This document shows positions 54,615-62,721 of a stretch of DNA of 64,000 bases, one piece after another (position 1 is the stretch's first letter; each line of letters opens with the position of its first letter). This DNA comes from a bacterium (lineage in GTDB: Bacteria; Bacteroidota; Ignavibacteria; SZUA-365). A model generated the notes under the pieces. That model was not told the origin of the DNA. It saw only the letters and a program-made list of their open reading frames with translations, and searched no databases. Position numbers and translations under genes: made by a program. The stretch is taken from NCBI GenBank assembly GCA_020444325.1, contig JAHLLD010000006.1, positions 62,001 through 126,000 on the forward strand, given 5' to 3'.

Positions 54615-55440
54615 CTACCTGCTTGAGCATGTCAGCTCCGCGATCGATATAAGGATTTTTGTTCTGTTCCAATTCGTCGCGATAAATCCTGTAATAATCC
54701 TGCAAATGAACACGAAAAGCACCGCGGATCATGCGTCTTGAATGATGATCGTCAGCAAAAGCATGGCATAGTACACAGAGGCACCTGAGATTGGCAGGAT
54801 CGTTATTCAGCTTGTCCCCATTCAAGTGATGAACATGCATGAATCGTCTGTCAATTCCTCGCTTGATCTTGACACCGCAGGACTCACAACGGTACTCAAT
54901 ACCCTTCCGATACTGTTCACTGATCCGATGCCAGTCGAGTGGATATCCATTTGCATCTGTCTTCGTATCTACGGGAATTGTGCATTCATCCCCATATGCT
55001 TCGACGAAAGCTCCCGAACTCTTCGCACCTCTGGCATCTCCCCCTGCGATACAGTTCTTACATAGCTGTAACTCGACTGGGCCAACCTCCTGTAGTGTAC
55101 TCCGATCGATCAACAATACCTTCTTACCATTGCTCCAAAAGTACTGGTGGTCGAACTTCCCAGCCGCTTTCTTATCCTGGATGGTGATACAATCAATGAA
55201 ATGAGCTTTCGGGTATCCAAATCTTCCAATATTCGCTTCTTTGATATAGAGGAAACCCCTTACCCGTTTCCCCTTCACCTTGAAGAACACACCACTCTGG
55301 TCAATCTCCGCAGTTCCAGCTTCCTGGTCGACAGAAAAATCCCGACGCAACACTTCGGCGTGATAATCCGACTCCACGATGTTCACACCACGGCCTTCGA
55401 GGAACTTTCGTAGCGCACGGAATGCATGAAGAGCAGTCAT
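54601..55440 (-). CDS. zorE: HNH nuclease, ZorE-like effector of type II Zorya
   Basis: 279 aa. The C-terminal half has an HNH fold with zinc cysteines: EYRCESCGVKI...HVHHLNGDKLNNDPANLRCLC...CVLCHAF. The N-terminal half (about 1-150) has a mixed fold with an SVDQEAGTAEID region I do not recognise. Starting one base after zorB and ending inside drmD, it is clearly co-expressed. The order zorA-zorB-HNH is that of type II Zorya, in which ZorE nicks phage DNA. The call rests on this order and the HNH site; sequence similarity to ZorE itself was not tested. Confidence 0.78.
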   Translation of the reverse strand: MTALHAFRALRKFLEGRGVNIVESDYHAEVLRRDFSVDQEAGTAEIDQSGVFFKVKGKRVRGFLYIKEANIGRFGYPKAHFIDCITIQDKKAAGKFDHQYFWSNGKKVLLIDRSTLQEVGPVELQLCKNCIAGGDARGAKSSGAFVEAYGDECTIPVDTKTDANGYPLDWHRISEQYRKGIEYRCESCGVKIKRGIDRRFMHVHHLNGDKLNNDPANLRCLCVLCHAFADDHHSRRMIRGAFRVHLQDYYRIYRDELEQNKNPYIDRGADMLKQVGVVV

Positions 55441-55441
55441 A

Positions 55442-56152
55442 CTACAAGCTCCTCAAGAATTCTTCGACCACTTCATCACTCGTGGTCACAATTCTGAATT
55501 CCACGCGCCTCGAATACTCATTGTTTACCGGTCGGTTCGAGTAGGCGGTCAGTTCTTTGTTGTCGTCCAGTGTTCGACCGTATGAGAGTCCGTTCGAAGT
55601 GAGCCAAAACTGGAGCTGCTTCTCCTCCTCTCCTGTCAGCTGCCGGTATCGCGGCATGGCCCGAAGATATCGAAGTACCTCGGAGGAGCGGAGCTGAGAA
55701 AGAACCGTGTTGCTGATGTAGGAATCACCATAGAACCGTAACGCTGTCGTGTCCGTATGTCCTTCTATACGCACTTCTGAAATTCTGTCGGCATACTTGG
55801 GCTTCATGATGATGTCGAGATACCGGGGGAAAAAGTCATCGAGGATCGCTTTGAAACGCGGTGTCAGATCCGATCTGCCCGAGGCGAACAGCACTTCGGG
55901 ATTCGTAAACTTGATAGAGAGGTCTCTATCCAGCTCTACGCCCCATTGCTTGAAATCGTCAGAAAACTCCTCGCGCAGAACGTCAAACAGTTCTGCTTTC
56001 ACATCGCGGAATTCTTCAATGATTTTATTCCTCTCTTTCTGTTCCTGGTCGATCTCAACGATGTAGGAGATGGCAATGAACATGAACACGACCATAAGCG
56101 CAGTCATGATGTCTGAGAAGGATATCCATGGATTATGCGAGCCTGACATCAT
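55442..56152 (-). CDS. zorB: ZorB, MotB/OmpA-like subunit
   Basis: 236 aa. One N-terminal membrane segment (SFSDIMTALMVVFMFIAISYIV) is preceded by a short cytosolic end and followed by a coiled region. The OmpA-like peptidoglycan-binding domain has EVRIEGHTDTTALRFY, LSQLRSSEVLRYLRAM and YSRRVEFRI. In the membrane segment the aspartate of SFSDIM is placed like the MotB proton-channel residue. It overlaps zorA by four bases. The pair forms a proton-driven stator-like complex that spans the inner membrane and reaches the cell wall. Confidence 0.88.
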   Translation of the reverse strand: MMSGSHNPWISFSDIMTALMVVFMFIAISYIVEIDQEQKERNKIIEEFRDVKAELFDVLREEFSDDFKQWGVELDRDLSIKFTNPEVLFASGRSDLTPRFKAILDDFFPRYLDIIMKPKYADRISEVRIEGHTDTTALRFYGDSYISNTVLSQLRSSEVLRYLRAMPRYRQLTGEEEKQLQFWLTSNGLSYGRTLDDNKELTAYSNRPVNNEYSRRVEFRIVTTSDEVVEEFLRSL

Positions 56153-57696
56153 GCTTTCCCATTACCTTCATAATGCTTGACCATACTCTGAATACATGAA
56201 TCGAGTTCTACGAGTGTATTATTCAGCATTTCATAGAAGCTCGTCCTCAATTCTTCCAGTTGCGTGTTGAGTGCGCCTGCGCCGTTTTTAATAATGGATA
56301 CACCTTCCTGCATCTGTTCGCGCGTTTTCGACCAGAACTCCTGGTTGTAATCGCGTATCGCTTCGATTTCCTTGAGTCGATCAATGATCCTCTGAACCTG
56401 CTGCTTGAATGACTCTTCTCTCTGAATCCATTCAACAAGCTTGTCTGTTGCACCGTCGTACTTGATATTCGCCTGCTCCAGCCGCTTCACAACCTGTGAC
56501 AGGTTGTGCGTGGTCGTCTTGAGACCGGTGTCTTCCGCCATCACTGCATGGATTTCCTTGAGTATATCACTAAGGTATCCGTCATTTTTCACAAGTCTTT
56601 CGGTACCGGTAGCAATCCCATCTATTTTACCACTGGCGGTTTCGAGCAGTGTACCGGCACTCTTCATGCTCGTCGTGAGCTGTTCCATCGCCTGCATGTT
56701 CTTCTGCTGCCAGTCGTTCATGTTCTTGACGCTCTGGTTCAATTCCTCGAAATTCTCTTTCACGAGGCGATCGATCAGTTCGGACATATGCTCATTGAAC
56801 TGGCGGGTCGCAGCTTCCATGACATGCACCAAAGCTTCGGTGTTGTTCTTCGCAAGCAACTCACCAAGAGAGTTCATCTGCTCCGCGATATCCTTCTTTG
56901 TCTCGACAACCTGCTGCTTCAGCTCTTCGAGAGCTGCATTTGAACCATCCAATCGGCTGGCGAGATCGGAACCAACCTTTTCCGATTGCGCACGCAATGT
57001 CTCATTTGATTCGATGATCTTCTCGAGACTCGACTGCTGTTTTTTTACAGCATTCTGTCCCTCGATGCGTAGCTTTTTCAACTGAGTGATCAGGCTTGAA
57101 TCCGTGTCACTGCCCAGTGTTTTGTTGAGTTCGTCGAGCTTCTGCGACTGTTCCCTGGAGCTGGCAACCAGATCTCCACTCATATCACTGAACTTCAGAT
57201 TCAGATTCACCATCTGAGTGGAGAGACTGTCCTCAGAATCGCCAATGAGCGCTTTCTGAATGGCATCGAGGCGCCTGGACTGGTTAGTGTCGATATCGCG
57301 CAGAGTCCCGAGAATCCCACTAAGCGCATCAAGCTCATCGGAAACCTGTTCCCCTGAAGCTTCTTCCACACTTCGGTGAATCTGTGAAATGATAATGGAG
57401 AATATGACGGAGAGAAAGATACCAACCAGCGAAGTCATGAAAGCAGTTTTCAGTCCCTCGAGCAGCGTTGGTATACTCCCTGTTATATCGGCTACATTGA
57501 ATTTCTGGAGTCCAAAGTAAATCCCCAGAAATGTACCAAAGACGCCAATAGTGGTAAAAATCGGAGGGATCGCATCGAGGAGTCTCTTGTTCGTCAGAGT
57601 CCCTGTACGGTATGTTTTTACGCAGTAATAGAAACTGAAAATGAACCAGACTACAAGAAGTGGATACGCAATAGACATCGAAGTAGAAAAACTCAT
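56149..57696 (-). CDS. zorA: ZorA, MotA/ExbB-like subunit with long coiled tail
   Basis: 515 aa. Three membrane segments: AYPLLVVWFIFSFYYCV at 10-26, IPPIFTTIGVFGTFLGIYFG near 45-64, and TAFMTSLVGIFLSVIFSIII at about 85-105. This is the MotA/TolQ/ExbB pattern. From about 110 to 515 it is almost purely helical and coiled (repeats of leucine, lysine and glutamate; many Q/E/K), the long tail typical of ZorA. It is the first gene of the minus-strand unit with zorB and the HNH gene. Upstream there is about 340 bases without a gene on this strand. Confidence 0.88.
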   Translation of the reverse strand: MSFSTSMSIAYPLLVVWFIFSFYYCVKTYRTGTLTNKRLLDAIPPIFTTIGVFGTFLGIYFGLQKFNVADITGSIPTLLEGLKTAFMTSLVGIFLSVIFSIIISQIHRSVEEASGEQVSDELDALSGILGTLRDIDTNQSRRLDAIQKALIGDSEDSLSTQMVNLNLKFSDMSGDLVASSREQSQKLDELNKTLGSDTDSSLITQLKKLRIEGQNAVKKQQSSLEKIIESNETLRAQSEKVGSDLASRLDGSNAALEELKQQVVETKKDIAEQMNSLGELLAKNNTEALVHVMEAATRQFNEHMSELIDRLVKENFEELNQSVKNMNDWQQKNMQAMEQLTTSMKSAGTLLETASGKIDGIATGTERLVKNDGYLSDILKEIHAVMAEDTGLKTTTHNLSQVVKRLEQANIKYDGATDKLVEWIQREESFKQQVQRIIDRLKEIEAIRDYNQEFWSKTREQMQEGVSIIKNGAGALNTQLEELRTSFYEMLNNTLVELDSCIQSMVKHYEGNGKA

Positions 57697-58039
57697 TCAA
57701 AACCCATGATTGATTCACGACAACCGCGTAATGAGCTGCACGTCCCTTCAGAAATAAAACTGGCAAACGCTCTCACCACATAGTTTTTAATTGGAATTTC
57801 CCTCTTCATCCTTATCCCCGCATGGACCGCCACGTGACACCACAAAGCCCGCTCCGCATGCCGCGGCAGTCGCTTCAGGCACTGATCCGTCAAACAGAAA
57901 TACAATAAGGCTCTCACCACGTACCCACCCAGGCGCTGGATCAAGTATTATAGTTATGGTCAAGAATATCTGAATCTGTTGGAATAGATGCAAGCACGCA
58001 GGCATTTTTTCGGGAAAGGAAGCATCGAAAAGCGGGAGA
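57697..58039. other. Divergent intergenic region
   Basis: Lies between zorA (minus) and the HipA-like gene (plus) and should hold the Zorya promoter. A short plus-strand frame at about 57823-57909 (MDRHVTPQSPLRMPRQSLQA...) might be the lost N-terminus of the HipA-like gene, but I cannot confirm this. No hairpin or clear promoter box was seen. Confidence 0.3.
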
Positions 58040-59158
58040 TTGCTACATTTTTTCTCAGGATTGACGGGTTGCAGCGGCGACTCGGCAGGAACCGCCTCCC
58101 CGCAGATACTTTCTGCAATTTCACTCGTATGGCAGGTGTTTTTTGTAAAAAGAGCGTTTTCGCAGGCGTTATTTGTGGACTGCAGGTACTTTCGGCATCC
58201 CTGGTTTCTGCAGGACCTTCGTCCATCAGGCTTCCTGGGACGCGAGATCGGCCGACGTATGGCACAGGCGCTGCAACTGCCTCCGAGGCCGCAGGACTGG
58301 AACAATGCCCAGCTCATCACCTTTCTTCTCCAGTCCGGTGAAATCATGCCGGGGAACCTGCTTCTCGGATGCGGAAGCGCCGCACGGGCCCTCAGAACGT
58401 CCGAACAGGTCGTGGTTTATGCAGAAACTGCATATCCTGCCCTGGCGGAACTGGTTGTTCGTGGCGAAACGCCGGGTTCGGCGCACACCGGACAGCAGCC
58501 GAAGTTCACGGCGTGGAGACCGGATGTGGGACATGTTCTCGTAAAATTCTCCCCTGCTGACGAGAATGTGGTCGCACAGCGGTGGCGGGACTTGCTGATC
58601 GCTGAGCATCATGCGCTCGGAACTTTGCGGCATGAAGGACTCCCAGCCGCAGAGACGCGGCTCGTGTTTTCCGAGGGACGCGTTTTCCTGGAATCCAGAC
58701 GCTTCGATCGCGCGGGGTGGAACGGACGCTGCCCGATGTTCTCGCTGGGAGTCGTGGATGCGGAATTTGCTGCCAGTGGCGGGAGTTGGTATCAGTCCGC
58801 CCGCACAATGCATGAGGCCGGACTGCTATCACGTGAGGACCTTGACACCATCGCCCTCCTGCAGTCCTTCGGCGATGCCATCGGCAATACCGATATGCAC
58901 TTCGGCAACCTGAGTCTGGCTCCCGAACCTGCGGGTTTCCGGCTCCTCCCCGTCTACGACATGGTGCCCATGGCGCTGGCACCCCGGCAGGGCGAACTTC
59001 CTCCCCTCAACCGATTCCACCCACAGCTGCGGGAAAATCTACCCGTGGATACCGATCGCATATCGCGGCTGGCCGCTCGGTTCTGGGAAGCCATTGCCGC
59101 GGATGCGCATTGCTCGGAGGGGTTCAGGGAGATGGCGGCCCTGCTCGTTAGGTCCTGA
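58040..59158 (+). CDS. HipA-like protein, N-terminus degraded
   Basis: 372 codons from the ATG at 58040. From about residue 43 it matches a HipA-like kinase family: ALFVDCRYFRHPWFLQDLRP, GQQPKFTAWRPDVGHVLVKF, RVFLESRRFDR, and FGDAIGNTDMHFGNL, which carries catalytic-loop residues (N, D) of the kinase fold. The first 43 residues do not look like the family, which usually starts with a winged helix-turn-helix of 60-90 residues. The beginning is therefore probably decayed or wrongly fused. No HipB antitoxin is next to it. Whether it is active is doubtful. Confidence 0.7.
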   Translation: MLHFFSGLTGCSGDSAGTASPQILSAISLVWQVFFVKRAFSQALFVDCRYFRHPWFLQDLRPSGFLGREIGRRMAQALQLPPRPQDWNNAQLITFLLQSGEIMPGNLLLGCGSAARALRTSEQVVVYAETAYPALAELVVRGETPGSAHTGQQPKFTAWRPDVGHVLVKFSPADENVVAQRWRDLLIAEHHALGTLRHEGLPAAETRLVFSEGRVFLESRRFDRAGWNGRCPMFSLGVVDAEFAASGGSWYQSARTMHEAGLLSREDLDTIALLQSFGDAIGNTDMHFGNLSLAPEPAGFRLLPVYDMVPMALAPRQGELPPLNRFHPQLRENLPVDTDRISRLAARFWEAIAADAHCSEGFREMAALLVRS

Positions 59159-59459
59159 ATAATCCGGAATCCCCAAGGCTCAAAATGAGCGAGATGAGTA
59201 TCACTCCCCACACTCCCAGGAAAACGATCACGGTGTGATTGCCTTCAATGTCCAGGCTGCTGACGGCGTGGAGCGGGAGACGTGCTGCGCTTTCTCCTTC
59301 GGCGCTTCCGTTTGAAGCGGGCAGACGCACGATCGCGGTGGGACGGCCTTCCTCATACGCGATGCGATACTCCCCGGCGCGGAAAACTTGCTCTCCAAAA
59401 CTGCCGTATGCGGTGATGTCGCGATCATATGCGACAGCGATGATAGCGCTGGTCCGTGA
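59148..59459 (-). other. Open frame continuing directly after the barrel gene stop
   Basis: In the same frame as the barrel gene, after its TGA at 59460-59462, 103 codons stay open (DRDITAYGSFGEQVFRAGEY...) and end with a hydrophobic helix (NHTVIVFLGVWGVILISLIL). The first possible start in frame is a GTG at 59330. A small membrane protein or a fragment of one is possible; TGA readthrough is conceivable but weak. It overlaps the HipA-like gene end by 11 bases. Confidence 0.3.
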
Positions 59460-60353
59460 TCAGAACCGGTGTGCGAAGCGCACACCGAGTGAAAACACGT
59501 TGTTCTCGTGAAGGATGTCGTCGCCGAAAAGCAGTGACGGTGAAACGTACAGCAGGTCGCGGGGATTCAGATGCCAGCGCACTGCTGCACCCACGATGAC
59601 CTGCATGTGACTGAGCAGGTCGATATCCTCATTCGCCAGCACCTGCAGGATACCAGCGTATGTATATTCAGCATCGCCGCCGAATTCATATTCGTTGAAG
59701 AAGGAAAGGGCTTCGAAGCCACCGCGGCGGACCTCGAAGGAAATGGCATGCCGGTAACCATCCTTTCCGAACAGAATGTCTGCGGAGTGCTCGACAAATA
59801 CGATATTCTGTTCGTAGTTCTGTTCAATGGAGGGACGCAGGGACTCATGCCTGTCCCAGTCGAATTTCCGATCCCCGATCGCGATGATCTCGCGCACATG
59901 CGCGGTGGGAGAGATGTAGAGATCCAATCCGAGTCCGAACAGATCCATGTTTGTTTCCACACTCCGGTACGCACTGAGTTCACTGTTCGAGAACTCACGG
60001 ATTTCGTGTACGTAAACGAACCCCAATCCGAGGTTCTCATTCAGCAAACCGCTCCCGTAACTGCGGAAACGGTACGCAGAATGATCCAGCACTTCATCGT
60101 CGGTGAAGGCACCGGCCGTCATGGTAAATGCGACGCGGCTCCGCGGCTCAAGCCGTTTCGCAACAATGGTACTGTGCGCGGCATCATGCTGCAGACCCTC
60201 GAGAATATACTCTCCGTCGAGATTGAGGGTATATGTCGAGAAAGGAGAAACGTCCGTCCCCAGCCCCAGTTCGAAATGATACGGGTCCTGCTGCGCATAC
60301 CCCGTAGCGGTCAAGAGAACAATAGTGATCAGCGTTAATGTGTGCTTCAACAT
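59460..60353 (-). CDS. Predicted outer-membrane barrel protein
   Basis: 297 aa. Signal peptide at 1-20 (KHTLTLITIVLLTATGYAQQ). The rest is strand-rich with alternating residues (NLGLGFVYVHEIREFS, LFGLGLDLYISPTAHV, VIVGAAVRWHLNPRDLLYVS) and closes with SLGVRFAHRF. The terminal phenylalanine is the BAM-type ending of outer-membrane barrels. No family is recognised. It stands 110 bases after the winged-helix gene, with an imperfect inverted repeat between. Confidence 0.72.
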   Translation of the reverse strand: MLKHTLTLITIVLLTATGYAQQDPYHFELGLGTDVSPFSTYTLNLDGEYILEGLQHDAAHSTIVAKRLEPRSRVAFTMTAGAFTDDEVLDHSAYRFRSYGSGLLNENLGLGFVYVHEIREFSNSELSAYRSVETNMDLFGLGLDLYISPTAHVREIIAIGDRKFDWDRHESLRPSIEQNYEQNIVFVEHSADILFGKDGYRHAISFEVRRGGFEALSFFNEYEFGGDAEYTYAGILQVLANEDIDLLSHMQVIVGAAVRWHLNPRDLLYVSPSLLFGDDILHENNVFSLGVRFAHRF

Positions 60354-60382
60354 TTCCCTCCTTGTGGTTAGTGCGCAGCATG

Positions 60383-60456
60383 GAAAGATTGAAGGATGGA
60401 ATCATGGAAATATGGCATCGGTGTCATATTTCCATTTTCCATCATTCCATTTTTCT
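60383..60456. repeat. Imperfect long inverted repeat
   Basis: Inner perfect arms of 11 bp (ATGGAAATATG at 60404-60414 and its complement at 60425-60435) with a 10-base loop. The flanks continue complementary for about 20 more bases with a few mismatches, giving arms near 31 bases. It lies just upstream of the barrel gene start. No T tract follows on the minus strand. Confidence 0.6.
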
Positions 60457-60463
60457 ATCCCCG

Positions 60464-60760
60464 TCAGGGGTGGTATGCATCATGCAGGTGCTCGGTGCCG
60501 AATTTCTGATCGTCGAGGATGTAGCGGGTGGCGGTGGAACGTCCCTGGCGACGCAGCCAGCCGGCCAGCACCAGCTCGCCCAGCTCACGCGTGGCAACCG
60601 AAGGAGTCACGTCGAAGCGCTCCGCGTATTCCCTCCGCGCAATATCCCCGTGCTTGAGTACATGCCGCACGGCATTCTTCTGCCGCGTATTCATGATCGG
60701 ATCATGCGCCAACCGCTGCCGCAGCGTGAGCGGCGGTCCGTCTATGTCAATCTTTTTCAT
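60464..60760 (-). CDS. Small winged-helix DNA-binding protein
   Basis: 98 aa from the ATG at 60760. The second half is a winged helix typical of the C-terminal part of Fic or Schlafen/RecG-like proteins: MNTRQKNAVRHVLKHGDIAR, EYAERFDVTPSVATRELGEL and a GRSTATRYIL wing. The first 25 residues (DGPPLTLRQRLAHDP) are a short leader. It stands alone, so it may be a stand-alone regulator or the surviving end of a larger gene. Target unknown. Confidence 0.65.
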   Translation of the reverse strand: MKKIDIDGPPLTLRQRLAHDPIMNTRQKNAVRHVLKHGDIARREYAERFDVTPSVATRELGELVLAGWLRRQGRSTATRYILDDQKFGTEHLHDAYHP

Positions 60761-60860
60761 ACGGTTCCGGATAGTTCTGCAGTTTCTTCTCCGATTATAG
60801 GACTTCCCCGCCATGTATGCAAGAGAGAAAACGTGCCTCGTCCCCGATGCAATCAGGACC

Positions 60861-60966
60861 GAGGCTCCCGCCCCCGCGAAGCGGGGTCCCGCGCCGAACG
60901 AAGTGAGGCTCCCGCGTGCCGTCAGGCGCTCCCGCGCTGAGGTCCCGATGAAATCGGGAACGAGGC
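60861..60966. repeat. Cluster of short palindromes and GAGGCT units
   Basis: Hairpins with 3-base GAA loops: arm CCCCGC at 60872-60886 and arm TCCCGAT at 60943-60959. The hexamer GAGGCT followed by C recurs at 60861, 60905 and 60962, dividing the segment into units of about 45-55 bases. It lies in the gene-free stretch 60761-61183. It is reminiscent of intergenic palindromic elements at 21.1 and 51.6 kb. Confidence 0.45.
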
Positions 60967-61035
60967 TCAAGCGTGCCGCGCCTCTGTCCGCCATAGCTTG
61001 AGCAAAGCGAAAGCGAAGGTGGAAGCGGCACATAC

Positions 61036-61064
61036 TTGACATCGGGTGTTAAAATGACTATGTT
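61036..61064 (+). promoter_or_regulatory. Promoter of the Rieske-cytochrome b operon
   Basis: TTGACA at 61036-61041, 17-base spacer, TATGTT at 61059-61064. It lies about 120 bases before the Rieske start, leaving an untranslated leader. The gap between has no hairpin that I can point to. Confidence 0.65.
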
Positions 61065-61183
61065 CGCCAGTAACCCTTCCAATCGCTCTATAAGTGCCGA
61101 AAAAACTTATCTTTACGTCCGCATAATCGGATAATCCGCACCTATTATCTTCCTAATTCGGGTATTGTCCAGGAGGCACGGAC

Positions 61184-61624
61184 ATGAGCGATTCTGTATC
61201 CCCTACGAGAAGACGTACACTCATCTGGCTGCTGCGTACCAGCGGCACCGCGCTGTTTGCTGCGCTGGTATACCCGGTGATGGCGTATCTGAAACCGCCG
61301 AAAGTCACCGGCGATGCCGTATCCAGCGTCAGGGTGGGCGCAATCGATGATTTCACACCGGCGAGCGGTACGCTGTTCCGCTTCGGTAACAGGCCGGGTA
61401 TCCTCATACGGTATGAGGACGGCAGTTTCCGCGCGTTTTCCGCGACATGTACGCACCTCGACTGCACGGTGCAGTTCAAGAAGGACGCTGGCATCATCTG
61501 GTGTGCATGCCACAACGGAAAGTACGATCTCAACGGCAGAAACATAGATGGTCCCCCGCCGCGTCCGCTCGATGAATTCGACGTCATCGAGAAAGGCGGC
61601 GAGGTGTTTGTCACGGAAGCTTGA
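61184..61624 (+). CDS. Rieske iron-sulfur protein
   Basis: 146 aa. The N-terminal membrane anchor (SGTALFAALVYPVMAYL) is preceded by a twin-arginine-like RRRTL, consistent with Tat export. The 2Fe-2S ligands are CTHLDC (Cys, His) and CACHNGKYD (Cys, His), so the cluster site is complete. AGGAGG precedes the ATG. With cytochrome b downstream it forms the core of a bc-type quinol oxidoreductase that passes electrons to a c-type cytochrome. Confidence 0.95.
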   Translation: MSDSVSPTRRRTLIWLLRTSGTALFAALVYPVMAYLKPPKVTGDAVSSVRVGAIDDFTPASGTLFRFGNRPGILIRYEDGSFRAFSATCTHLDCTVQFKKDAGIIWCACHNGKYDLNGRNIDGPPPRPLDEFDVIEKGGEVFVTEA

Positions 61625-61644
61625 TCATAAATCCGGAGTACGGC

Positions 61645-62721
61645 ATGAGCACGAGACGAGAGGCAATGCGGCAATGGCTGAATGACCGGATGGACCTGGA
61701 CGCCGTCGTGTCCTTTGCAAAAAAGAAGACGGTACCGGCGCATCGGCATTCTGTCTGGTATTACTTCGGAGGTGTGACGCTGTTCCTCTTCATCATCCAG
61801 GTGGTTTCTGGCATCCTGCTGCTGTTCTACTACCGTCCGGGAGAGGACACTGCCTTTGAAAGCATACGCTTCCTCATGAGCAAGGTGCATTTCGGGTGGC
61901 TGATACGTTCCGTGCACAGCTGGTCGGCCAACCTCATGGTGCTCGCGGCCGCGGTTCATATGTTCAGCGTCTACCTCACCCGCGCCTACCGGCGTCCCAG
62001 GGAAATCACCTGGGTTACCGGTGTCCTCCTCTTCTACCTCTCCCTCGCATTCGGCTTCAGTGGTTATCTGCTGCCCTGGAATGAGCTGGCATACTTTGCG
62101 ACGAAGGTGGGAACGGACATCGCGGGGAGTGTGCCGTTCGTCGGCGGACCCATCATGGAACTGCTGCGGGGCGGCGAACAGGTGTCAGGCGCCACGCTCT
62201 CGCGCTTCTTCGGCTTTCACGTCGCACTTTTCCCGGCAATCTTTACCGTTCTGCTCGCCATTCACTTGCTCATGGTGCAGCGACAGGGCATGAGCTCTCC
62301 GATTGGGGAAGAAAAAAATCCCAAGGCCCGCAGCATCCCGTTTTTCCCCAACTTCTTCCTTCGTGATGTACTGCTCTGGCTCATCGTCCTCAACATCCTC
62401 GCCATTCTCGCCGTGTTCTTCCCCTGGGAACTGGGCGTCAAAGCGGATCCCTTCGCGGCCGCCCCGGCGGGCATCGTCCCCGAATGGTATTTCCTGTTCA
62501 TGTTTCAGGTGCTGAAGCTGCTTCCCGCACATGTGCTTTTCCTGGAAGGAGAAGTGTTTGGTGTGCTGCTGTTCGGTACGGCGATGACGCTGTGGATTTT
62601 CATTCCTTTCTTCGACCGCCAATCGCAGAAGGGACAGCGAGGCCGCCTGTTCACGATCATCGGATTGGCCGTGATCATCTTCATCCTGTTTTTCACCATT
62701 CTCGGATGGGTGATGCTATGA
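61645..62721 (+). CDS. Cytochrome b of a bc-type complex
   Basis: 358 aa from the ATG at 61645, which has GGAG upstream; a TTG at 61621 would overlap the Rieske stop. Eight membrane helices are evident. Haem ligand histidines are in helices II and IV (GWLIRSVHSWSANLMVLAAA and FGFHVALFPAIFTVLLAIHL). The quinol-site motif PEWY is in PAGIVPEWYFLFMFQVLKLL. The single chain covers both cytochrome b6 and subunit IV halves. It overlaps the multihaem gene by four bases (ATGA), showing one operon. Confidence 0.95.
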   Translation: MSTRREAMRQWLNDRMDLDAVVSFAKKKTVPAHRHSVWYYFGGVTLFLFIIQVVSGILLLFYYRPGEDTAFESIRFLMSKVHFGWLIRSVHSWSANLMVLAAAVHMFSVYLTRAYRRPREITWVTGVLLFYLSLAFGFSGYLLPWNELAYFATKVGTDIAGSVPFVGGPIMELLRGGEQVSGATLSRFFGFHVALFPAIFTVLLAIHLLMVQRQGMSSPIGEEKNPKARSIPFFPNFFLRDVLLWLIVLNILAILAVFFPWELGVKADPFAAAPAGIVPEWYFLFMFQVLKLLPAHVLFLEGEVFGVLLFGTAMTLWIFIPFFDRQSQKGQRGRLFTIIGLAVIIFILFFTILGWVML

